The translations under genes were made by a program, and so were the position numbers. A stretch of 64,000 nucleotides of DNA from Microbacteriaceae bacterium (GTDB lineage: Bacteria; Actinomycetota; Actinomycetes; Actinomycetales; Microbacteriaceae): assembly GCA_024639845.1 (NCBI GenBank), contig JAHEGG010000005.1, positions 124,001 through 188,000 on the forward strand, given 5' to 3'. This document shows, piece by piece, positions 38,055 to 46,862 of the stretch; positions within the stretch are counted from its first letter, which is position 1, and each line of letters opens with the position of its first letter. Under the pieces are notes generated by a model. It searched no databases. It was not told where the DNA came from and saw only the letters and a list, made by a program, of their open reading frames with translations.

Positions 38055-38681
38055 TTATTTGTTCTTGCGAGAAGTTAGAACCTGGTCGATAAGACCATAT
38101 TCGAGCGCCTCTTGCGAGGTGAGGATGTTATCGCGGTCGATGTCCTTCTTGACTTCTGCAACGGATCGCTTGGAGTGCTTAGAGATGGTGTCTTCGAGCC
38201 ACTCGCGTAGTCGCATCATCTCGCGCGCCTGTATCTCAATGTCTGAAGCTTGCCCGCGATCTCCCCCGCTAGCTGGCTGGTGAATGAGGATTCTGGCGTT
38301 TGGCAGGGCCAAACGCTTGCCTGGTGCTCCTGCTGCGAGCAGAACGGCAGCAGCAGAAGCGGCCTGACCAAGACAAACAGTCTGAATCTGTGGGCGGATG
38401 TATTGCATGGTGTCGTAGATTGCGGTCATCGCGGTGAACGAACCACCTGGAGAGTTGATGTACATAGTGATGTCGCGGTCCGGGTCTTGCGACTCCAGAA
38501 CCAGCAGCTGGGCCATGATGTCATCAGCCGAAGCATCATCAACTTGAACACCCAAAAAGATGATTCGGTCTTCGAAAAGCTTGTTGTATGGGTCTTGGCG
38601 CTTGTAACCGTATGAGGTGCGCTCTTCGAAGGTTGGCAGAATGTAGCGAGCCTCTGGGCTCAAAAAGTTTGGTGTGGTCAT
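38055..38681 (-). CDS. clpP2: ATP-dependent Clp protease proteolytic subunit ClpP2
   Basis: The 208-residue serine protease has the nucleophile in GQAASAAAVLLAAG, the catalytic histidine in ILIHQPASGGDRGQASD, and the aspartate region DIDRDN. It is the second of two tandem clpP genes, 4 bases after clpP1. In actinobacteria ClpP1 and ClpP2 form a mixed two-ring tetradecamer that works with ClpX and ClpC. Confidence 0.96.
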   Translation of the reverse strand: MTTPNFLSPEARYILPTFEERTSYGYKRQDPYNKLFEDRIIFLGVQVDDASADDIMAQLLVLESQDPDRDITMYINSPGGSFTAMTAIYDTMQYIRPQIQTVCLGQAASAAAVLLAAGAPGKRLALPNARILIHQPASGGDRGQASDIEIQAREMMRLREWLEDTISKHSKRSVAEVKKDIDRDNILTSQEALEYGLIDQVLTSRKNK

Positions 38682-38685
38682 TGGA

Positions 38686-39267
38686 CTACTTCTTTCCTAC
38701 GCCGGTGGTTCCCGATGCAAATTCTTGGATGTGGTCGATGAAGCCGTATTCGAGTGCTTCTTGGGCAGTGAACCATCGGTCACGGTCGCCGTCTTGCATA
38801 ATCTGTTCGACAGTTTTGCCAGTTTGTGAAGCGGTCAGGGTGGCCAACTGCTTCTTCATCGAAAGGATCAACTCTGCCTGAGTCTGAATGTCACTTGCAG
38901 TGCCTCCGAAGCCACCGTGTGGCTGGTGAAGCAACACGCGGGTGTTCGGGGTGGCGTAGCGCTTTCCCTTGGTTCCGGAAGAGAGTAGGAACTGACCCAT
39001 CGAAGCACACATGCCAATTCCGACTGTGACGACGTCATTTGGCACGTATTGCATGGTGTCGTAAATCGCCATACCAGCTGTAATCGAACCGCCCGGCGAG
39101 TTGATGTATAGGTAAATGTCGCGAGTCGAGTCCTCGGCGGCAAGCATGAGCATCTTGGCGCAGATCTCGTTTGCGTTGTCGTCGCGAACCTCGCTGCCCA
39201 GCCAAATGATGCGATCTTTGAGCAACCGCTCGAAAATAGATTGCGGTAGGCGGAATTCCTCAGCCAT
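38686..39267 (-). CDS. clpP1: ATP-dependent Clp protease proteolytic subunit ClpP1
   Basis: The 193-residue protease has [14 protein letters not shown] with the active serine, [11 protein letters not shown] with the histidine, and DGDRDRW. It starts at an ATG preceded by AGGAG. The tandem order clpP1-clpP2 after the trigger factor gene is typical. A weak ClgR-like motif lies about 70 bases upstream. Confidence 0.96.
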   Translation of the reverse strand: MAEEFRLPQSIFERLLKDRIIWLGSEVRDDNANEICAKMLMLAAEDSTRDIYLYINSPGGSITAGMAIYDTMQYVPNDVVTVGIGMCASMGQFLLSSGTKGKRYATPNTRVLLHQPHGGFGGTASDIQTQAELILSMKKQLATLTASQTGKTVEQIMQDGDRDRWFTAQEALEYGFIDHIQEFASGTTGVGKK

Positions 39268-39362
39268 TAGTGACTCCTATGCTCTTGTCGTTGCTAGACC
39301 AAGATACTTTGCGAGACCGACGTTAATCGGCGGTGTTCGCCATCGGCAGATAGTCGTGTCGC

Positions 39363-39394
39363 AAAAGAAAAGGCCCGAACCAAAGGTTCGAGCC
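39363..39394 (-). terminator. Terminator of the trigger factor gene
   Basis: On the minus strand a 10-base stem GGCTCGAACC/GGTTCGGGCC with a 3-base loop is followed by TTTTCTTTT. It begins 18 bases after the tig stop and separates it from clpP1. Confidence 0.9.
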
Positions 39395-39411
39395 CGTTTC
39401 TGTTTTGCAGA

Positions 39412-40728
39412 CTAGTCGTGGTCGTGTCCCGAGTGGTCTTCGCCTGCTTCTGCATCGGTCTTGAAGAACTCGGTGAGGTCGATCTTGTTGCCCTTCTTGT
39501 CAACCACTTCGGCAGACTCGAGAACTACAGCCAGGGCCTTTCGACGGGCTACCTCGGCCACGAACATCGGGATTTGGCCATTCTGGTCAACAATCTTGAT
39601 GAACTCGTTGACATCCATGCCATAAGACTGAGCAGCTTGGATTAGGTACTGAATCAGTTCCTGCTCGTTGACCTTAATTTCTTCGGCCTCGGCAAGTGCG
39701 TCTAGCAACATCTGCACTTTGAACGAGCGAGTGCTCTGCTCGGTAACTTCGGCGCGGTGCGCAGCATCCTCGAGACGACCCTCACCTTCGAGGTGGCGGT
39801 TCACATCGGCCTCGATTAGCTCGGCAGATTCTGGAACCTCGACCAGTTCGAGTAGCTTGTCGGTCAGTAGGTCACGGGCCTGGATTCCCTGGTTGTAGGA
39901 CTTCGAGCGAGCGATCTGAGCTTCGATGCCCTTCTTTAGGTCGGCAACCGAATCGAATTCGCTGTAAAGCTTGGCGAATTCGTCATCTAGGGCAGGAAGT
40001 TCGCGCTCTTTGACGGCGTTGAGTGTTACCGAAACCTGAGCGTCTTGACCGGCACGGTCGCCGCCCACGAGTTTCGAAACAAAGGTGGTCGACTCACCGG
40101 CGGTGAGAGTGTCTAACGCTTCGTCGATGCCATCAAGTAGGTTTCCCGAACCGATTTCATAAGAAATGTTTTCGGCGGTGTCGATTACTGTGCCATCAAT
40201 CTCTGCCTTCAGGTCGATGCTGGTGAAATCACCCTTCTTAGCTGGGCGATCAACGGTCTTGAGCGAGCCAAAACGGGCACGAAGGGCGTCAACCTCGGCG
40301 TCAACCTCGATTGGGGCGACTTTGATCTCATCGACCTGAACCTTCAAGCCCTGGTACTTAGGCAGCTTGATCTCTGGACGAGCCTCAACCTCCACCTCAA
40401 AAACCAAATCGCCAACGAAGGTCTCGTTGTCTGGAGTCGAGGTGATGTCTACCGCTGGCTGAGCAAGCGGGCGGATGGTGTGCTCTTCGAGTGCCTCGCG
40501 GTAGAGACCGTCGATTGCATCGTTGATTGCGTGAGCCAGGATGGTCGGCTTGCCAACGCGCTTTTCGAGGAGTGCTGGCGGAACCTTGCCCTTGCGGAAG
40601 CCCGGGATTTGAACATCCTCGCCAATGTGCTCATAGGCGTGGTCGATGCTTGGACGCAGATCTTCAGCGTTCGCCGTAATGGTGATTTTGACGCGAGTTG
40701 GCTTGATGCGTTCGACTGTGGACTTCAA
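39412..40728 (-). CDS. tig: Trigger factor chaperone
   Basis: The 438-residue protein binds ribosomes near L23 and shields nascent chains. It has the ribosome-binding signature around PGFRKGKVP (residues 43-51), a PPIase-like middle domain (KGDFTSIDLKAEIDGT) and the C-terminal helical arm. The start is TTG, with GGAG 8 bases upstream; no in-frame ATG fits the family start better. The C-terminus ends in the histidine/aspartate tail HSGHDHD, a possible metal-binding tip. A tRNA-Pro gene lies upstream on the same strand. Confidence 0.96.
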   Translation of the reverse strand: MKSTVERIKPTRVKITITANAEDLRPSIDHAYEHIGEDVQIPGFRKGKVPPALLEKRVGKPTILAHAINDAIDGLYREALEEHTIRPLAQPAVDITSTPDNETFVGDLVFEVEVEARPEIKLPKYQGLKVQVDEIKVAPIEVDAEVDALRARFGSLKTVDRPAKKGDFTSIDLKAEIDGTVIDTAENISYEIGSGNLLDGIDEALDTLTAGESTTFVSKLVGGDRAGQDAQVSVTLNAVKERELPALDDEFAKLYSEFDSVADLKKGIEAQIARSKSYNQGIQARDLLTDKLLELVEVPESAELIEADVNRHLEGEGRLEDAAHRAEVTEQSTRSFKVQMLLDALAEAEEIKVNEQELIQYLIQAAQSYGMDVNEFIKIVDQNGQIPMFVAEVARRKALAVVLESAEVVDKKGNKIDLTEFFKTDAEAGEDHSGHDHD

Positions 40729-40790
40729 GGATTCATCTCCAATAGGGTCGCCCGAGCGGGCTCGTTGATGCGGGTGAAGGCAATAACTGG

Positions 40791-40863
40791 TCGGGGTGAC
40801 AGGACTCGAACCTGCGATATCCTGCTCCCAAAGCAGGCGCGCTAGCCACTACGCTACACCCCG
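40791..40863 (-). tRNA. tRNA-Pro (TGG)
   Basis: The 73-base minus-strand sequence folds with acceptor CGGGGTG/CACCCCG, anticodon stem CCTGC/GCAGG with loop TTTGGGA (anticodon TGG), and T-stem GCAGG/CCTGT carrying TTCGAGT. The discriminator is A and CCA is not encoded. It is 62 bases upstream of tig on the same strand and may share its transcript. Confidence 0.96.
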
Positions 40864-40965
40864 GTGGTTAATCCGGTTTTTTGTTCAAAGACCGAACAAC
40901 CTCCGCAAGTCTATCCCATAGAATGGTGTGGTTGATACGATTTCAAATCGAAAAAGATCGACGCT

Positions 40966-41039
40966 GCGGATGTAGCTCAATGGTAGAGCCTCAGTCTTCC
41001 AAACTGATGGTGCGGGTTCGATTCCCGTCATCCGCTCCA
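40966..41039 (+). tRNA. tRNA-Gly (TCC), CCA encoded
   Basis: The sequence folds with acceptor GCGGATG/CATCCGC, D-arm GCTCAATGGTAGAGC, anticodon stem TCAGT/ACTGA with loop CTTCCAA (anticodon TCC), and T-arm GCGGGTTCGATTCCCGT. Discriminator T is followed by an encoded CCA at 41037-41039. The tRNA-Ala and tRNA-Pro genes in the window lack CCA. A strong terminator follows. Confidence 0.97.
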
Positions 41040-41041
41040 AA

Positions 41042-41064
41042 CCCCGAGTAATCGGGGCTTTTTT
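41042..41064 (+). terminator. Terminator of tRNA-Gly
   Basis: A 6-base stem CCCCGA/TCGGGG with loop GTAA is followed by C and six T residues, starting three bases after the encoded CCA. Confidence 0.93.
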
Positions 41065-41119
41065 GCTTTCGGGTCGATTTCATGAATCGGATGCCGAAGC
41101 GGGGGTCTTGAATCGAAAC

Positions 41120-41914
41120 CTACTTCTGGCAGCCTGTGCACCAGTAGAGCTTGCGTGATGCCATCATCTCGATACGGACCTCGGTGCCACATTTTCTGCA
41201 AGGTTGACCCTCACGCTTGTATACCCAGTTTCGTTCATCCTTGTTTGGTCGCTTTTTAAACAATTCGTCACGAGTGATCATGAATCCGGTCGTGACCCCG
41301 ACACGCAACAACTTGACTGAGTCATCCCAGAGCGCTTGCAGCTCGTCTTTGGCCAGGCTGATGCCTGGTCGATGTGGCGAAATGCCCGCACGAAACAGCA
41401 GTTCGGCGCGATAAACGTTGCCGATGCCGGCGATAACGTCTTGATTCATCAAAAGCAACCCGATCGCGGTTTTCGACTTCTGCGCACGCTCAAGGAATCT
41501 CGCTGACTCTTTCGAACGTGGATTTGGGTTGATTGGGTCTGGGCCGAGTCGGTTTAGCACCTGTTGCACCTGTTCAGACTCGAGCACCTCACAAACCGTG
41601 GGCCCTCGCAAATCAGCGCTCACGCCATCCGCGCTGAATCTCACGCGCACCTGACCGACCACGGGGTGAACTCCGGCGGTCTTATGGAACTGCCACTTTC
41701 CATAGATGCCAAGGTGGATGCGGATTGTGCTACCGCCAGCGAACTCGAGAAACATCTGCTTGCCGACCGCGTATGAGCGGCAGAGCACTTGCCCCGAGAG
41801 CAGCCTCGCGGATTGGCTGAAGCGCCCCTGCGGGGAAGTAATGAAAACGGGCTTGCCGACGAAGTCTCTATCGAAATGATCGGCTATTCGATGAACGGTA
41901 TGACCCTCGGGCAT
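41120..41914 (-). CDS. nei: Fpg/Nei family DNA glycosylase (endonuclease VIII-like)
   Basis: The 264-residue protein starts MPEGHTVHR, giving the catalytic Pro2-Glu3 and the PEGHT form seen in Nei rather than PELPEVE of Fpg. It has the helix-two-turn-helix region (NQDVIAGIGNVYRAE) and a C-terminal zinc finger with CRKC and CTGC. It excises oxidised pyrimidines and nicks the abasic site. It follows rpiB by 10 bases, the order seen in related actinobacteria. Confidence 0.94.
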   Translation of the reverse strand: MPEGHTVHRIADHFDRDFVGKPVFITSPQGRFSQSARLLSGQVLCRSYAVGKQMFLEFAGGSTIRIHLGIYGKWQFHKTAGVHPVVGQVRVRFSADGVSADLRGPTVCEVLESEQVQQVLNRLGPDPINPNPRSKESARFLERAQKSKTAIGLLLMNQDVIAGIGNVYRAELLFRAGISPHRPGISLAKDELQALWDDSVKLLRVGVTTGFMITRDELFKKRPNKDERNWVYKREGQPCRKCGTEVRIEMMASRKLYWCTGCQK

Positions 41915-41924
41915 CTATTGTTCG

Positions 41925-42395
41925 CTAAAGAATCTCGCCGGTTTGCTCATAGGCGGCAATTTTGCCGATTCGGCGCACGTGCCGTTCGTCTTGGCTGAAC
42001 GGCTCTGCCACGAAGGCACGGATGAGCTCCAAAACCTCGTCTTGCGAGTGCTGACGAGCTCCAACCGCAACAACATTGGCGTCGTTGTGTTGGCGAGCGA
42101 GCTTTGCAGTGTCAAGGTTCCAGGCCAATGCTGCCCGGATGCCCTTTACTTTGTTGGCCGCGATCTGCTCACCGTTGCCAGATCCACCGAGCACTATGCC
42201 AAGAGCTTCGACTCCCGCCTGCTGGTCTTGAACTACAGCGAGTGCCGCGTTGATGCAGAACGAAGGGTAATCGTCAAGCGGATCGTAGGAGGTTGGTCCG
42301 TGATCGAAAACTTCGTGCCCGTCGGAGCGAAGTGACTCAATCAGAAAGTGACTCAGGTCGAGCCCCGCGTGGTCGGTGGCAATGTGAATGCGCAT
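41925..42395 (-). CDS. rpiB: Ribose-5-phosphate isomerase B
   Basis: The 156-residue protein interconverts ribose 5-phosphate and ribulose 5-phosphate. It begins HIATDHAGLDLSHFL and contains GIVLGGSGNGEQIAANKV. The catalytic cysteine of many RpiB enzymes (CGTG) is replaced, with GGSGNGE supplying a glutamate base, as known for Mycobacterium tuberculosis RpiB. HNDANVVAVGAR follows. It lies between a membrane protein gene and nei, all on the minus strand. Confidence 0.95.
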   Translation of the reverse strand: MRIHIATDHAGLDLSHFLIESLRSDGHEVFDHGPTSYDPLDDYPSFCINAALAVVQDQQAGVEALGIVLGGSGNGEQIAANKVKGIRAALAWNLDTAKLARQHNDANVVAVGARQHSQDEVLELIRAFVAEPFSQDERHVRRIGKIAAYEQTGEIL

Positions 42396-42397
42396 TG

Positions 42398-42895
42398 CTA
42401 TTTCTTCTTTCGGTTGCTGCCCGGCTTGTTCTTTTGGCTAGTTTGTTTGCCGGTGTTGATCGTTGTGTAGGCGGTTTTGCTGAGCTTGGTTTTGTTGTCA
42501 TCGAGAATGAACCGATATGTCACCACGGCCGAAAGTAGATTCGCGATTCCTACGACAAAGGCAGAGACCACCATCGTGGCGGCACCGTTGGCCGAGACGC
42601 CTGAGGCGGAGTTGCTCATGACCCAAAGCAAAAAGAGAGCAAGAGCACCGGTGACCAGAAAATTTATGCCCACGTTGATCAAAAAACGTTGTTTGATGAC
42701 CCGGTTTTTGACCAGGAGGCCAACGAATGACCACGCGCTGAAGATCGGGAACATGAAGAAAAGAGCGGATGCGGTAGCAAAGTTGAACGCGACATTGAGG
42801 TCGAGGTAGTTCACCCAGTAATAGACAATAACGAGAAGAAAAGACAACGCAAAGGTAGCCGATGACTCGATAAGAGGGCTTGGGCGTAACCGCAT
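42398..42895 (-). CDS. Hypothetical four-helix membrane protein
   Basis: I do not recognise a family. The 165-residue product has four hydrophobic segments (about residues 12-28, 38-62, 72-92 and 106-129) and a strongly basic, Asn/Lys-rich tail ending NRKKK, which would lie in the cytoplasm. The helix count is reminiscent of GtrA-like flippases but no motif confirms it. It is the first gene of the group with rpiB and nei, 2 bases before rpiB, and divergent from pepN. Confidence 0.7.
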   Translation of the reverse strand: MRLRPSPLIESSATFALSFLLVIVYYWVNYLDLNVAFNFATASALFFMFPIFSAWSFVGLLVKNRVIKQRFLINVGINFLVTGALALFLLWVMSNSASGVSANGAATMVVSAFVVGIANLLSAVVTYRFILDDNKTKLSKTAYTTINTGKQTSQKNKPGSNRKKK

Positions 42896-42973
42896 TTCGT
42901 CTCAATTCTTGTGGGCGTAACTCTGCTATTAGGCTAGACGAAGATTGCTCAATCGTTCGACACAGGAGTCGCA

Positions 42974-45517
42974 ATGCCAGGAGAAAACCTGACCAGAAGT
43001 GAAGCAGACCTTCGCTCATCCTTAGTTAGCACCCACTCGTATCTTGTCGAACTCGACTTGACCACCGGTGCTGAAACGTTTCGCTCGAAGACAACGGTCA
43101 AATTTGCGGCGACCGATGGCGCTAGCACTTTCATCGACGCGATCACCGCACAGGTGCACTCGATCGAACTAAACGGCGTGCAACTCGAGGTTTCGGCTGT
43201 TTCAGACGGGCTCCGCATCGAGTTGCCTAAGTTGGCAGCCGAGAACACCCTGGTCATCGACGCAGACGCTTTTTACATGCACACCGGCGAGGGCCTGCAC
43301 AGATTTGTTGACCCGGTTGACAACGAGGTTTACCTCTACACGCAGTTTGAAGTGCCAGACAGCCGCAGAATGTTTGCGGTTTTCGAACAACCTGACTTGA
43401 AGGCCACTTTTGAGTTCGTTGTTACTGCCCCGGATCACTGGAAAGTTGTTTCAAACCAGCCGAGCCCAGACCCAGTTGCAGTTACCCCCGGTAAAGCGAC
43501 TTGGCACTTCACTCCAACCCCGCGGGTATCGTCCTACATCACAGCACTGATTGCCGGCCCTTATGTGTCACGCCACGACAGCCTGATCTCAGCAGATGGA
43601 CGCACCATCGATCTCGGCGTCTACTGCCGAGCATCCCTCGAACAGTATCTCGAAGCCGAATACATGTTCGCCAAGACCAAACAAGGCTTCGAGTTCTTCG
43701 AGCGAGTCTTCAACTACCCGTATCCATTCGAGAAATATGACCAGCTTTTCGTGCCCGACTTCAATGCCGGTGCCATGGAAAACGCCGGTGCGGTTACCTT
43801 CACCGAAACATATGTGTTCCGAGGAGTCGTCGCCGAAGCCCTGGCAGAACGTCGAGTCACCACAATTCTTCACGAGCTTGCTCACATGTGGTTCGGTGAC
43901 CTAGTCACCATGAAGTGGTGGAACGACCTGTGGTTGAACGAGTCCTTCGCCGAATATGCATCGCACCTCGCGATGGCCGAAGCCACCGAATGGAGAGATG
44001 CCTGGACCACCTTTGCGTTCAGCGAGAAGGCGTGGGCATACACGCAGGATCAACTGCCTTCGACTCACCCGATTGTTGCCGAGATTCGTGACCTCGAGGA
44101 TGTTCAAGTCAACTTCGACGGAATCACCTACGCCAAGGGAGCATCGGTTCTGAAGCAACTTGGTGCAACCGTTGGCCGGGATGCCTTTGAAACCGGTGTT
44201 TCGGCGTACTTCAAGAAGCACGCCTTCAAGAATGCCGTGCTCAACGACCTGCTGGTCGAGCTCGAAGCCGCGAGCGGGCGCAAGTTGAGCGAGTGGAGCG
44301 CAAAGTGGCTCGAAACCGCTGGCGTCAACACGCTGCGGGCAGACGTGACCTCAGCCGATGGCAGGATCACCAGCTTCGCCATCGACCAGAGCGCTCACGC
44401 TGACTATCCGACGATTAGACCGCACCGCATGGCGATCGGCTTCTACAACGAGGTAGGTGGCGATCTTGTTCGCACATACCAGCTTGAACTGGATGTCGAC
44501 GGCCCGCGCACCGAGGTAGCCGAGTTGATCGGCATGGCCCGCCCAACATTGATTTTGCTTAACGACGACGACCTTACGTATGCAAAGGTGCGTCTAGATG
44601 CCGAGTCATGGAACTACGCCCTTGAAAATCTAGGCAAACTAACCGACCCGCTCGCACGCGCGCAGGTTTGGGGTTCGGCCTGGGATGCCACTCGCGACGG
44701 TGAAGCCTCGGCCAGCGACTTTATTCGCTTGGTGCTTAACAACGTGGCGACGGAAACCCAGGGCACCATGCTCATAACCCTGCTTCGTCAGTTGATGACA
44801 ACGGCGAAGATCTACACCAACCCAGCCACTCGCCAGAAGACCTGGGTCGAGATCGCAACAACGCTGCTCGATATGGCGGAGAAGGCGAAGCCGGGATCGG
44901 ACAACCAACTTCTGTTCGTTAAGTTTTCGACCTACTTCGCCACTACCGATGAAACCGCAGCTCTTATCGAAGGACTGTTCAACGGAAGCGTCGTGTTCGA
45001 CGGGCTGAAGCTCGACCAAGACATGCGCTGGGACCTGATCAACGGTCTGGTAATGGCGGGCCGAATGGGACTTGCCGAGATCGAAGCCGAATTGGCCAAA
45101 GACAACACCGCGAACGGAGCAAAACAGGCGATCTTGGCACGCACCTCGATTCCAACGCCAGAAGGAAAGCGTGACGGCTGGAACGACGTGTTGAACAACA
45201 CCGACCTTTCAAACACCGACATCAACTTCGGTTGCCAGGGTCTGATTCGAGCGCACGATGTGTCACTGCTAGAACCCGTAGTCGACTGGTACTTCGACGC
45301 AGCTCTAGATGTCTGGAACACTCGAACCTTCAAGATCGCCGAATACATTCTCAAAGGCGCTTACCCGTTCTACCTTGCCAACGCAGAGTTGGCGGCGCGC
45401 ACACGCGAGTTTGCCGACCGCGAGGCCGTCGTTGCCAAGCCAGCCTTGCGCCGAATCATGCTAGAAAACCTAGACACCGTTGAGCGGGCCCTAAAAGCAC
45501 AAAGAATGGACAACTAA
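42974..45517 (+). CDS. pepN: Aminopeptidase N (M1 family)
   Basis: The 847-residue zinc peptidase has the exopeptidase motif GAMENAG near residues 266-272, HELAHMWFGDLVT near 299-311 and the zinc-ligand glutamate in NESFAEY near 319-325. It removes N-terminal residues from peptides. There is no signal peptide, so it is cytoplasmic. An AGGAG lies before the ATG. mscS follows after 3 bases, implying co-transcription. Confidence 0.96.
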   Translation: MPGENLTRSEADLRSSLVSTHSYLVELDLTTGAETFRSKTTVKFAATDGASTFIDAITAQVHSIELNGVQLEVSAVSDGLRIELPKLAAENTLVIDADAFYMHTGEGLHRFVDPVDNEVYLYTQFEVPDSRRMFAVFEQPDLKATFEFVVTAPDHWKVVSNQPSPDPVAVTPGKATWHFTPTPRVSSYITALIAGPYVSRHDSLISADGRTIDLGVYCRASLEQYLEAEYMFAKTKQGFEFFERVFNYPYPFEKYDQLFVPDFNAGAMENAGAVTFTETYVFRGVVAEALAERRVTTILHELAHMWFGDLVTMKWWNDLWLNESFAEYASHLAMAEATEWRDAWTTFAFSEKAWAYTQDQLPSTHPIVAEIRDLEDVQVNFDGITYAKGASVLKQLGATVGRDAFETGVSAYFKKHAFKNAVLNDLLVELEAASGRKLSEWSAKWLETAGVNTLRADVTSADGRITSFAIDQSAHADYPTIRPHRMAIGFYNEVGGDLVRTYQLELDVDGPRTEVAELIGMARPTLILLNDDDLTYAKVRLDAESWNYALENLGKLTDPLARAQVWGSAWDATRDGEASASDFIRLVLNNVATETQGTMLITLLRQLMTTAKIYTNPATRQKTWVEIATTLLDMAEKAKPGSDNQLLFVKFSTYFATTDETAALIEGLFNGSVVFDGLKLDQDMRWDLINGLVMAGRMGLAEIEAELAKDNTANGAKQAILARTSIPTPEGKRDGWNDVLNNTDLSNTDINFGCQGLIRAHDVSLLEPVVDWYFDAALDVWNTRTFKIAEYILKGAYPFYLANAELAARTREFADREAVVAKPALRRIMLENLDTVERALKAQRMDN

Positions 45518-45520
45518 ACC

Positions 45521-46408
45521 ATGGACTCGTTCTTCAGCTGGTTTGCGCAGTTCTGGCACGATAACCAGGCACTGATTCGAATCCTTTTGGTTCTGATCGG
45601 CAGCCTGGTATTGCGGGCCGTGATGCTTGCTTCTGTTAAGCGAATCGTGGCCGGTGTAGTCACAGGAGTGGCAGGCAAAACCGGAGTCAAGAATGGTGAA
45701 GAGTCGCCGGTCGAAAAAGCTCGTGTCGTTCAGCGCACGCGAACCATCGGCTCGGTCCTCTCGAACTTCATTACCTGGGGTATCAGCATCTTCGCCACGA
45801 TCGTTGTGTTGAGCGAGCTCGGGGTTGCAGTCGGTGGGCTAATTGCTGGTGCCGGAATCATCGGTGCGGCCCTCGGTTTTGGTGCTCAGAGCCTCGTTCG
45901 TGACCTCATTAGTGGCCTCTTCGTAGTTTTCGAAGACCAATATGGCGTCGGTGACGTTGTCGACCTGGGCGAAGTCAAGGGTTCGGTCGAAGTGGTTGGC
46001 CTTCGCGTAACCCAGATAAAAGATTTCGAAGGGACCCTTTGGTACGTGAGAAACGGTGAAATTTCCCGCGTTGGCAATAAATCGCAGGGATGGTCACGTG
46101 TGGTTCTAGACCTCGCACTCGACTCTGACACCGATCGTGAAAAGGCAAAGAAGTCGCTACTAACTGCGGCTAAAGCTGTCACAACCTCAAACGATTTCGC
46201 CGACGAAGTGTTGTCGGAGCCCGAAGTTTGGGGCATCCAAGCCTTCACCGGCGACGAGGTTGTGTTGCGTTTGGTCATCAAGGTCGATCATAAAAACCAG
46301 GATGCAATCGCACGTGCTTTGCGCGAGCAGGTGCTCATCGAAGCTAAGAAGGCGAAAATCGTTTTGAGCTCGGGTCGCCAGTCGGTTTTTGTAAAACTTG
46401 GAAAGTGA
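45521..46408 (+). CDS. MscS-type small-conductance mechanosensitive channel
   Basis: The 295-residue protein has three membrane segments; the pore-lining helix is glycine/alanine-rich (GGLIAGAGIIGAALGFGAQSLVRD), followed by the beta domain with DQYGVGDVVDLGEVKGSVE and RNGEIS. MscS channels release solutes during hypo-osmotic shock. It lies 3 bases after pepN and 3 bases before the globin gene, forming a compact three-gene unit. Confidence 0.94.
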   Translation: MDSFFSWFAQFWHDNQALIRILLVLIGSLVLRAVMLASVKRIVAGVVTGVAGKTGVKNGEESPVEKARVVQRTRTIGSVLSNFITWGISIFATIVVLSELGVAVGGLIAGAGIIGAALGFGAQSLVRDLISGLFVVFEDQYGVGDVVDLGEVKGSVEVVGLRVTQIKDFEGTLWYVRNGEISRVGNKSQGWSRVVLDLALDSDTDREKAKKSLLTAAKAVTTSNDFADEVLSEPEVWGIQAFTGDEVVLRLVIKVDHKNQDAIARALREQVLIEAKKAKIVLSSGRQSVFVKLGK

Positions 46409-46411
46409 CCA

Positions 46412-46861
46412 GTGAGTCACGAGTTTGAAGACAAAGACAGAGTCGAAACCGTCCGCCTGACTATGCCATCTGGAGAGAAAGCTGGCGGAAACTTCTTTCA
46501 GCAAGTCGGCGGCAGCCCAGCTTTCGAGAAGTTAGCAGCTGCTTTCTATGAGGGTGTGGCAACCGACGATGTGCTTAGACCTATGTATCCCGAAGATGAC
46601 TTGGGCCCGGCAGCGCGGCGTTTGCAGCTATTTCTCGAACAATATTGGGGCGGGCCTAGTACATACCAGGAAGAGCGCGGACACCCCAGACTTCGAATGA
46701 GACATGCGGCTTTCAAGATAAACCCGCTCGCAAGAGAGCGGTGGCTGTTGCACATGCGCGCCGCTTTGGAAAGTCTTGAGTTAGCGCCTCAAAAAGAAGC
46801 CGAGTTCTGGGCGTATTTGGATCGAGCCGCTACCGCGATGCTCAACACTTTCGAAGACTGA
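46412..46861 (+). CDS. glbO: Group II truncated haemoglobin (trHbO)
   Basis: The 149-residue protein has an N-terminal extension followed by the globin core: FEKLAAAFYEGVATDDVLRPMYPEDDLGPA, LQLFLEQYWGGPSTYQEERGHPRLRMRHAAFKI (read here as separate motifs QYWGGP, RGHPRLRMRH and FKI). The proximal histidine is in LRMRHAAF, and the tryptophan in RERWLLHM matches the G8 Trp of group II. Members bind oxygen and detoxify NO or peroxide. It starts at GTG. Its stop is one base from the stop of the convergent hypothetical gene. Confidence 0.94.
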   Translation: MSHEFEDKDRVETVRLTMPSGEKAGGNFFQQVGGSPAFEKLAAAFYEGVATDDVLRPMYPEDDLGPAARRLQLFLEQYWGGPSTYQEERGHPRLRMRHAAFKINPLARERWLLHMRAALESLELAPQKEAEFWAYLDRAATAMLNTFED

Positions 46862-46862
46862 A

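Noticed and set aside
40864-40965. Possible terminator or small RNA between tRNA-Pro and tRNA-Gly
   Set aside because: CCGG-N8-CCGG followed by T-run on the plus strand has only a 4-base stem and no plus-strand gene upstream of it.
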